Part shown: positions 32,211 to 38,508 of the stretch, one piece after another | Layout of the letters: each line of letters begins with the position of its first letter | How positions within the stretch are numbered: position 1 is the stretch's first letter | Source of the DNA: an uncultured Desulfovibrionaceae bacterium | Lineage (GTDB): Bacteria; Desulfobacterota; Desulfovibrionia; Desulfovibrionales; Desulfovibrionaceae | Reading direction: 5' to 3' | Length of the DNA stretch: 44,687 nucleotides | Assembly: GCA_949741925.1 (NCBI GenBank) | Contig: CATJOY010000038.1 | Coordinates: forward strand, 1 to 44,687 | The notes under the pieces: model-generated | What the model was told of the DNA's origin: nothing | The model's database searches: none | What the model saw: the letters and a program-made list of their open reading frames with translations, nothing else | Made by a program: the position numbers and the translations under genes

Positions 32211-33518
32211 ATGGCCTACCGAGTTGTACATTACATTAACCAGTTTTTCGCAGGCATCGGCGGGGAGGATAAAGCCGACCACGAGCTTGAGGTCCGCGAA
32301 GGCGTTGTCGGCCCGGGCCTGGCGCTGGCCAATGCCCTCAAGGGAGAAGCCGAGATTGTAGCCACCATCATTTGCGGCGATAACTTCGCGGCTATGCATT
32401 CCGAGCAGGTCTGCGCCGCTGTGGAAAACGCCTGCAAACAATATCAGGCTGATCTCTTGCTGGCAGGGCCTGCCTTTAACGCCGGCCGCTACGGCACCGC
32501 CTGCGGCATGGTTTCTTCCTTTGTTCAGAAGAACGTGGGCATTCCCGCCGTCACCGCCATGTACAAGGAAAACCCCGGCGTCGATATCTATAAAAAAGAT
32601 CTCTACATCGTCGAAACCGGCGATTCCGCCCGGGGCATGGGCACAGCCGTTCCGGCCATGGCGAAACTGGCCCTGGCCCTGCTCAAGGGGGAACAGCCGT
32701 CCAAGGAACACGGCTATATCGAGCGCGGCGTGCGGGTGAATACCTTTTATGACACCTGTGGGGCTGAGCGGGCTGTGACGATGCTTTTGAAGAAGATCAA
32801 GGGCGAGCCCTTTACCACTGAGTACCCCATGCCGGTCTTTGACCGTGTGGAACCCCGCCCCGCGGTTAAGGATATGAAGAGCGCCACTATCGCTCTGGTT
32901 ACCTCCGGCGGTATTGTGCCCAAAGGCAACCCGGATCATATCGCCGCCTCCAGCGCCCAGAACTATGGCGAATACAGCCTGAGCGGCATAAATGACCTGA
33001 CGGCCGATAAACACCAGACCGCCCACGGCGGGTATGATCAGACCTATGCCAACCAGGATGCTGACCGGGTCTTGCCCGTGGACGTGCTGCGCGACCTGGA
33101 AAAGGAAGGCGTTATCGGCAAGCTTCATGAAATGTGGTACGCCACGGTGGGCAACGGCACCTCGGTAGCCAACGCCCGCAGGTTTGGTCAGGAAATAGGG
33201 CAGAAACTGAAAGATGCCCAGGTACAGGCGGTTATCCTGACCTCCACCTGAGGAACCTGCACGCGTTGCGGTGCAACGCTCGCAAAGGCTATTGAAGAAA
33301 CCGCTGATATCCCCGTCGTCCACATGGCGACTATTGTGCCCATTTCCCTGAGCGTCGGGGCCAACAGGATCATCCCGACCGTCTCCATTCCCCACCCGCT
33401 AGGTAATCCCACGCTGGACCCCGCAGCAGAAAAGCAACTTCGGCGTCATCTGGTAGAAAAGGCCCTTAACGCCTTGCAGACTGATGTTACCGAGCAGACA
33501 GTCTTTTCGGGCGAATAG
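32211..33518 (+). CDS. grdB: Glycine reductase protein B, gamma subunit; selenoprotein (GrdB)
   Basis: 435 residues when the TGA at 33249-33251 is read as selenocysteine (residue 347). The flanking residues are TSTUGTCTRCG, the known GrdB active-site context, and the frame then continues for 88 codons (PVVHMATIVPISLSVGANRI, VSIPHPLGNP, EQTVFSGE) to the TAG at 33516, giving the family's normal length. The Sec selenol attacks the Schiff-base-bound glycine to form a carboxymethyl intermediate passed to GrdA. The ATG at 32211 has GGAGA upstream and is 23 nt after grdE. An ordinary reading would end the gene at 33251 and lose the C-terminal fifth. Confidence 0.96.
33249..33279 (+). promoter_or_regulatory. 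grdB UGA codon and bacterial SECIS hairpin
   Basis: GCGTTGC (33263-33269), loop GGT, GCAACGC (33273-33279): a perfect 7-bp stem. Its loop guanines lie 18-19 nt after the UGA, within the range seen for bacterial SECIS elements recognised by SelB. Confidence 0.75.
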
Positions 33519-33532
33519 CGGCATGCCGCAAT

Positions 33533-33555
33533 GCGGCCCGGTTTGCCCGGGCCGC
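33533..33555 (+). other. Intercistronic hairpin between grdB and trxA
   Basis: GCGGCCCGG pairs with CCGGGCCGC around a TTTGC loop (about 9 bp). There is no T-run; translation of trxA starts 20 nt later with GAGAGG before its ATG. Likely an mRNA processing or stability structure. Confidence 0.45.
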
Positions 33556-33574
33556 CAAAAAAGAGAGGTGCGCT

Positions 33575-33895
33575 ATGATTGTTATTGATAAAGACAGCTT
33601 TGAAAAAGAAGTGATCCAAAGCGAGCTTCCGGTCGTTGTGGATCTCTGGGGCCCGCAGTGCGGCCCCTGCCTGGCTCTTATGCCCGATGTGGAAAAATTG
33701 AGCCAGGAGATGGAAGGCAAGGTTAAATTCTGCAAGTTGAATGTTGCGGAAAATCGCCGCATGGCCATTACTCTCAAGGTGATGAGCGTGCCTGCCATCC
33801 TGTTCTATAAAAACGGCGCGGAAGTGACTCGCGTGGTTGGCGGCGATGTCAGCCTGGATTCTATCAGGAAAAACGCTGAGGCACTTTTGGCCTGA
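33575..33895 (+). CDS. trxA: Thioredoxin of the glycine reductase system
   Basis: A 106-residue thioredoxin. The redox site is CGPC in VVVDLWGPQCGPCLALMP; the residue just before the first Cys is Gln instead of the usual Trp of WCGPC. The cis-Pro is in VMSVPAILFY and the C-terminal Gly-Gly in RVVGGDVSL. It delivers electrons from NADPH via TrxB (37505-38425) to the oxidised selenocysteine-cysteine bond of GrdA. The gene lies between grdB and grdA, the order in known grd operons. GAGAGG precedes the ATG. Confidence 0.95.
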   Translation: MIVIDKDSFEKEVIQSELPVVVDLWGPQCGPCLALMPDVEKLSQEMEGKVKFCKLNVAENRRMAITLKVMSVPAILFYKNGAEVTRVVGGDVSLDSIRKNAEALLA

Positions 33896-34019
33896 GCCGC
33901 GTATTCCGGGCGGCCGGGGATTGTGCCTCGGATCGCTGGCACAATGGATTTGTGTACGGCCTCCCCGTAAAAGAAGCATGCGGGGCACCCTATTAACCCT
34001 TTAACCACAGGATTTTTCC

Positions 34020-34490
34020 ATGAGCATATTGCAAGGGAAAAAGCTGGTCCTGCTCGGCGAACGGGATGGAGTTCCCAGTCCGGCAATGGAGGCAGCTCTC
34101 GCCGCCAGCGGCGGAGAAGTTGCCTTTGCCGCGACTGAGTGCTTTGTCTGAACGGCCGCTGGAGCCATGGACCTGCAGAACCAGCAGCGCATCAAGGATG
34201 CCGCTGAGAAGTTCGGTGCGGAAAACGTGGTGGTGATTCTCGGTTCCGGAGATGCCGAAGGCGCTTCGATTTATGCCGAAACAGTCACCGCCGGCGATCC
34301 CACCTTTGCCGGTCCTTTGGCTGGGACCCCGTTGGGGCTTCCCGTTTACCACGTGCTGGACCCGGAAGTGAAAGCCTGTGCTGATCCCGCTGTGTGGGAA
34401 GAGCAGATAGGCATGATGGAACTCGTCATGGACGGCGAAAAGCTGAGCGCGGCCGTCAAGGAAATGCGCGACGCTCACAGCTTGAAGTGA
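34020..34490 (+). CDS. grdA: Glycine reductase protein A; selenoprotein (GrdA)
   Basis: 156 residues when the TGA at 34149-34151 is read as selenocysteine (residue 44, its known position). The surrounding residues are ATECFVUTAAGAMDLQNQQR, with the conserved Cys41 three residues before Sec, and downstream ETVTAGDPTFAGPLAG and EQIGMMELVMDG match the family throughout. GrdA is the small selenoprotein shuttle: it accepts the carboxymethyl group from GrdB, is split by GrdC/GrdD to release acetyl phosphate, and is re-reduced by thioredoxin. AGGA precedes the ATG. The bare ORF after the TGA (from 34167) is only the C-terminal part. Confidence 0.96.
34149..34185 (+). promoter_or_regulatory. grdA UGA codon and weak SECIS-like stem
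   Basis: GCTGG (34158-34162) can pair with CCAGC (34181-34185). The loop of 18 nt is too large for a standard bacterial SECIS apical loop, so the true structure may differ. It is listed because the UGA must be decoded somehow. Confidence 0.35.
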
Positions 34491-34791
34491 TTCAACGGGG
34501 AGGGGGAGACCCCTCCCCGAGCGATGCACACCGCATCATAATGTCGGGGCTTATTGAGGCGCGCTTCTACAGGCCTGAAGGTGGGATCTCCGCCGTTGCC
34601 CCGGCTTTCAACAAAGAGGATGCGATACCCCGGGAGCCTCTCCCGGGTGCGGAATATCCGCCGCTGCAACGGCCTCATGCTGTCCGCTGCAACGTGGCAT
34701 CCTTACAGTTTGTCAGGCCGCCGTTGCGGCAAGGAAGCAAATACCTCTGCGGGGAACTCCCGCCCACATATACCAAGCCGGAGTAAATTCT
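34491..34791 (+). other. Long spacer between grdA and grdC
   Basis: 301 nt inside an otherwise tightly packed operon, with no gene that I can support. It contains two strong hairpins (34496-34519 and 34629-34647), the second CCCGGGAG-CCT-CTCCCGGG, and a direct repeat CCGCTGCAACG (around 34661 and 34685). Confidence 0.6.
34496..34519 (+). other. Strong hairpin with GAGA tetraloop after grdA
   Basis: CGGGGAGGGG-GAGA-CCCCTCCCCG: a perfect 10-bp stem closed by a GNRA tetraloop 5 nt past the grdA stop codon. There is no T-run. It could protect the upstream mRNA 3' end and give higher yield of GrdA/GrdB/TrxA than of GrdC/GrdD. Confidence 0.6.
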
Positions 34792-36339
34792 ATGAGTAAA
34801 GCCAGCGTGCGGGCGAGCGCCTATTGCCTCTGCCATGTGCCGGAACTGGCCCTGTGGTACGGCAACACGCCCCATGCCGAACGGGCTGCCCATCCCGAAA
34901 GCGAATTTTTGGGGCAGCTCGCTTCGGCTGTCCAGGAATACGACAAGGCCGTCAGGTATGCGCCCAACCTCGCCTATATCGGCGCGCTCTCGCCGGATGA
35001 TTTGCTGGATCGGCCCCAGCCCTGGCATGAACACTTGGAAAGCGGGCCCGCCAGGAACGGTAAGTACGGCGAGATCATCCCCGAAGATGAATTTTTGGGC
35101 TTTATGGATATCTGCGACGTCTTTGATCTTATCTGGTTGGAGGCCGGTTTTGCGGCCAGGGTCAGGGAAAAGCTTGCGGCCCATTCTTTGATCACCGAGA
35201 CCATGCTTCATCGTTTGGAAGCAGGGCATGAGGCCCTTGATATTTCCGGAGCCGTTGAACGGGGTGAAGCCCTGCCCCTCTATTGCGGCGGCAAGGTTAT
35301 CGGCTGCTGCCGGCGGGGCCATGAAACCGATCATAATCTTTCGGCTTACGAATTGCTGGTCAATATCGCTTGCAAGGCCTCCGGGGTGCTGTCCCTGTTG
35401 CATCTGATCAAGAACGCGGGCTTGCGTCCTGAGGATATCGACTTTGTGGTTGAGTGTTCCGAAGAGGCGGCGGGTGATGTCTGCCAGCGCGGCGGCGGCA
35501 ATTTTGCTAAGGCCATCGCTGAAATCGCGGGTTGCTCCAACGCCTCCGGCTGCGACGTGCGCGCCTTTTGCGCCGGGCCGGTCAATGCTCTGATCAATGC
35601 CGCCTCCATGGTTGTGGCGGGAGCTCGGAAAAACGTGGCTGTCATTGGCGGGGGCGCTATCCCCAAGCTGTATATGAATTCCCGGGATCACGTGAAAAAG
35701 GGCCTGCCTGCTTTGGAAAACTGTCTGGGCGGCTTTGGCGTGTTGCTGACGCCTGAGGATGGGGTACATCCGGTTATGCGTCTGGATTGCCTCGGCAAGC
35801 ACAATGTGGGCGCGGGCGCTTCACCTCAGGCCGTAACCTCGGCCCTGGTGCTCGAGCCTTTGCAAAAAGCCGGGTTGACCTTCAGCGATGTTGAGCGCTA
35901 CGCCGCTGAATTGCATAACCCTGAAATCACTCTTCCGGCCGGAGCGGGCAACGTGCCCGAGGCCAATTACAAAATGATCGCCGCCCTGGCCGTCATGAAA
36001 GGGCTTTTGGAAAAAAGTGCTATGCCCGCTTTTATCAAGGAGCACGGCATGCCCGGTTTTGCCCCCACCCAGGGGCATATCCCTTCGGGGGTGCCCTTTA
36101 TCGGCCACGCTGTAGATGCTATTACAGCAGGCTCCCTTAAGCGGGCCATGATCATCGGCAAGGGGAGCCTTTTCCTGGCCCGGCTGACCAACCTTGCCGA
36201 CGGCGCGTCGTTCCTGCTTGAAGGCCCCTCCGCTGTTTCCGGCGCTGCGGATCTTTCTAAGGAAGATATCAAGGCCGCGATTCTGGATGTTCTGGCTGAA
36301 CTGGCCGGGGAAATGAGCAAGAAAGAGAGCGCCTCATGA
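34792..36339 (+). CDS. grdC: Glycine reductase protein C, beta subunit (GrdC)
   Basis: A 515-residue subunit with a thiolase/KAS III-like fold (DIDFVVECSEEAAGDVCQRGGG, SNASGCDVRAFCAGPVNALINAASMVVAGA, VIGGGAIPKLYMN). Together with GrdD it releases acetyl phosphate from the carboxymethylated GrdA by forming a Cys thioester and then attacking it with phosphate. The characteristic N-terminus (VRASAYCLCHVPELALWYGNTPHAERA) is intact. Weak SD; the ATG at 34792 is 5 nt after AAATTCT, so the 300-nt leader may be important for its expression. The stop overlaps the grdD start. Confidence 0.93.
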   Translation: MSKASVRASAYCLCHVPELALWYGNTPHAERAAHPESEFLGQLASAVQEYDKAVRYAPNLAYIGALSPDDLLDRPQPWHEHLESGPARNGKYGEIIPEDEFLGFMDICDVFDLIWLEAGFAARVREKLAAHSLITETMLHRLEAGHEALDISGAVERGEALPLYCGGKVIGCCRRGHETDHNLSAYELLVNIACKASGVLSLLHLIKNAGLRPEDIDFVVECSEEAAGDVCQRGGGNFAKAIAEIAGCSNASGCDVRAFCAGPVNALINAASMVVAGARKNVAVIGGGAIPKLYMNSRDHVKKGLPALENCLGGFGVLLTPEDGVHPVMRLDCLGKHNVGAGASPQAVTSALVLEPLQKAGLTFSDVERYAAELHNPEITLPAGAGNVPEANYKMIAALAVMKGLLEKSAMPAFIKEHGMPGFAPTQGHIPSGVPFIGHAVDAITAGSLKRAMIIGKGSLFLARLTNLADGASFLLEGPSAVSGAADLSKEDIKAAILDVLAELAGEMSKKESAS

Positions 36340-37493
36340 ACGCCCGTCAGGAGATAGCCAGGGCTCTGCTGGAGATCGTGGAGGGCGCCCGATCCGGAGG
36401 GCCGGTTCAGCCTGTGGGGCTGATGAGTGTGGGAAGCGAACTTGGCCGCGAGGAAGTATTGGCCGGGGCGCGCATGGCCGCCCGGCTGTATCCCGGCCTG
36501 AAGGTTTTGCCCATAGGCCCGAAAATGGCGGGTTTTGAGGATCTGGATTGGATTGAATCGGGCGATGGCGAAGCCGATTTGGCTTGTGCCATGGATGAAG
36601 CCCTGGCCTCGGGACGTATTGCCGGGGCTGTGGCTATGCATTATCCTTTTCCTTTGGGCGTCAGCACCATTGGCTGTGTGCAGACTCCGGGCAAGGGACT
36701 GCCTATGTTTTTGGCCTCCACAACCGGCACGACGGCCACGGCTCGGCTGGAGGCCATGGTCCGCAGTGCGGTGTACGGCATCGCGGCAGCTAAGGCCTTT
36801 GGCCTTGCCGAGCCTACGCTAGGCATTCTTAACCTTGAAGGCGCTCCTTCAGTCCAGCGGCTGCTCGGCAAGCTTCAGGAAGGCGGTTACGCCATGAGGG
36901 CCGGGGAGAGCGCCCGGGCCGATGGCGGCATGCTGCTGCGCGGCAACGATGTTCTTATGGGCTCTGTGGATGTGGCCGTTTGTGATTCTCTGACCGGCAA
37001 TGTGCTGATGAAGGTGCTTTCGGCTTTTGGCAGCGGAGGAAGGATCGAAGCCACAGGGTGGGGGTACGGGCCCTCGGTGGGGGAAGGTTGGGATAAAATC
37101 ATTTCCATTGTCTCTCGAGCCTCCGGCCGCATGGTCATCGCTAACGCCCTGGCTTTGACGGCGCGGATGGTTCAAGGCCGATTGCCGGAACGGGTTGCGG
37201 AGGAAATAAAGGCGGCGCGCGCCGCCGGGCTGGACAGGCTTTTTGAAGAAAGCCGCCAGGTAGGTTCCGGAACTGCCCCGGGGGCCGCGGAGGTTCCCAT
37301 GCCCGCTAAGGAGCCTGTGGACGAGGAAATATCGGGCATAGACGTGCTCAGCGTGGATGAGGCAAAAACGGCCCTATGGCAGCAAGGCATATACGCGGAA
37401 CCCTATATGGGCTGCACCGGGCCGGTTTTGAAAGTATCCCACGCCAACAAGGAAAAGGCCCGGCTAATTCTGGAAAAAGCCGGATATATGTAA
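36336..37493 (+). CDS. grdD: Glycine reductase protein C, alpha subunit (GrdD)
   Basis: A 385-residue PlsX/phosphotransacetylase-like subunit that gives acetyl phosphate. The hallmark C-terminus YAEPYMGCTGPVLKVSHANKE carries Cys360, at the position of the essential Cys359 of the Eubacterium enzyme, the residue holding the acetyl thioester. Other conserved pieces are LMSVGSELG, FLASTTGTTATARLEAMVRSAVYGIAAAKA and GSVDVAVCDSLTGNVLMKVLSAFG. The ATG at 36336 overlaps the grdC stop (ATGA), so translation is coupled. Acetyl phosphate would then yield ATP through acetate kinase, not encoded here. Confidence 0.94.
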   Translation: MNARQEIARALLEIVEGARSGGPVQPVGLMSVGSELGREEVLAGARMAARLYPGLKVLPIGPKMAGFEDLDWIESGDGEADLACAMDEALASGRIAGAVAMHYPFPLGVSTIGCVQTPGKGLPMFLASTTGTTATARLEAMVRSAVYGIAAAKAFGLAEPTLGILNLEGAPSVQRLLGKLQEGGYAMRAGESARADGGMLLRGNDVLMGSVDVAVCDSLTGNVLMKVLSAFGSGGRIEATGWGYGPSVGEGWDKIISIVSRASGRMVIANALALTARMVQGRLPERVAEEIKAARAAGLDRLFEESRQVGSGTAPGAAEVPMPAKEPVDEEISGIDVLSVDEAKTALWQQGIYAEPYMGCTGPVLKVSHANKEKARLILEKAGYM

Positions 37494-37504
37494 GGAACCA
37501 GCAC

Positions 37505-38425
37505 ATGGATACTCGCGAGCTTGTCATTATAGGCACCGGCCCGGCCGGATTGACCGCAGCCATTTACGCCCGCAGGGCCGGACTCGATGCCCTGCTTATT
37601 GAAAAAGGCGCTGTGGGCGGTCAGATTCTGATCACCGACGAAGTGGAAAACTGGCCTGGCGTCGCCCGCGCTTCCGGGCAAGAACTGGTAGACAGCATAT
37701 ACCAGCACGCCATGGGCTTTGAGCCGGAACTGCTTCGCGCCGATGTCACCGGCATTGTGGGGCAGGGGCCGTATTGGGGCGTGGTGACTACCGAGGGCGA
37801 GATCATGGCGAAAACCGTGTTAATCGCCAGCGGAGCTTCTTTCCGTCGTTTGGGCTGCCCCGGCGAAGCCCGGCTTACCGGCATGGGTGTCAGTTACTGC
37901 GCCGTGTGCGACGGGGCTTTTTTTGAAGGAGAGGAGGTTGCGGTCATCGGCGGCGGCAACACCGCCGTGGAAGAGGCCGTGTATCTGACTCGTTTTGCCA
38001 GCAAGGTGTATATTGTCCACCGTCGCGATCAGTTCCGCGCTGACCGGGTGCCTTCGGATAGGGCGCTTTCCAACCCCAAGATCGTGCCGGTCTGGAATTC
38101 CGTGGTTGAGTCCATCGAAGGGGATAACGCGGTGGAGCATCTCGTTTTGAAGAACGTCAAGACCAGCGAGATTTCCAAGCTGCCTGTGGCCGGGGTGTTT
38201 GTTTTTGTCGGCACGGACCCCAATGTCGGATACTTGAATGGCATGCTGGAATCCAAGCCCGGCGGTTGGATTGTAACCGATAGCCATATGGCTACGTCGC
38301 TCCCCGGCATTTTTGCAGCCGGCGATGTGCGCGATACGCCATTACGGCAGATGATCACCGCCGCCGGCGATGGAGCTATTGCCGCTATGAGTGCGTATCA
38401 TTACATTACCGAGAAGGGCTTGTAG
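37505..38425 (+). CDS. trxB: Thioredoxin reductase
   Basis: A 306-residue FAD-dependent, NADPH-dependent reductase. FAD site: VIIGTGPAGLTAAIYARRAG; NADPH site: VAVIGGGNTAVEEAVYL; redox motif CAVC in VSYCAVCDGAFF; C-terminal FAD block PGIFAAGDVRDTPLRQMITAAGDGAIAA. It reduces the operon's thioredoxin. The NADPH-binding loop sequence HRRDQFRADR supports NADPH over NADH. AAGGAA precedes the ATG, 11 nt after grdD; the operon ends with the terminator at 38451-38484. Confidence 0.96.
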   Translation: MDTRELVIIGTGPAGLTAAIYARRAGLDALLIEKGAVGGQILITDEVENWPGVARASGQELVDSIYQHAMGFEPELLRADVTGIVGQGPYWGVVTTEGEIMAKTVLIASGASFRRLGCPGEARLTGMGVSYCAVCDGAFFEGEEVAVIGGGNTAVEEAVYLTRFASKVYIVHRRDQFRADRVPSDRALSNPKIVPVWNSVVESIEGDNAVEHLVLKNVKTSEISKLPVAGVFVFVGTDPNVGYLNGMLESKPGGWIVTDSHMATSLPGIFAAGDVRDTPLRQMITAAGDGAIAAMSAYHYITEKGL

Positions 38426-38450
38426 CCCTTCTCCAGGATTTTTCCCCTCT

Positions 38451-38484
38451 AACAAAAAAGCCCGCCTAGGCGGGCTTTTTTGTT
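38451..38484. terminator. Bidirectional terminator between trxB and glgP
   Basis: AACAAAAAAGCCCGC-CTAG-GCGGGCTTTTTTGTT: a perfect 15-bp stem with a tetraloop and a T-run on both strands, shared by the convergent trxB (+) and glgP (-). Confidence 0.92.
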
Positions 38485-38508
38485 AGGGAAACTGAGCAGC
38501 TCAAGACG

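Noticed and set aside
31779-33395. 538-codon open frame on the minus strand across grdE/grdB
   Set aside because: It is antisense to two certain genes, has no recognisable domain and reflects the strong third-position GC bias of the plus-strand genes. Its translation is Gly/His-rich, typical of a shadow frame.
34394-34786. 130-codon plus-strand frame across the grdA-grdC spacer
   Set aside because: It begins inside grdA in another frame and has no ribosome binding site; the strong hairpins better explain the spacer.
34675-35802. 375-codon minus-strand frame over grdC
   Set aside because: Shadow of grdC: antisense, no ribosome binding site, no domain.
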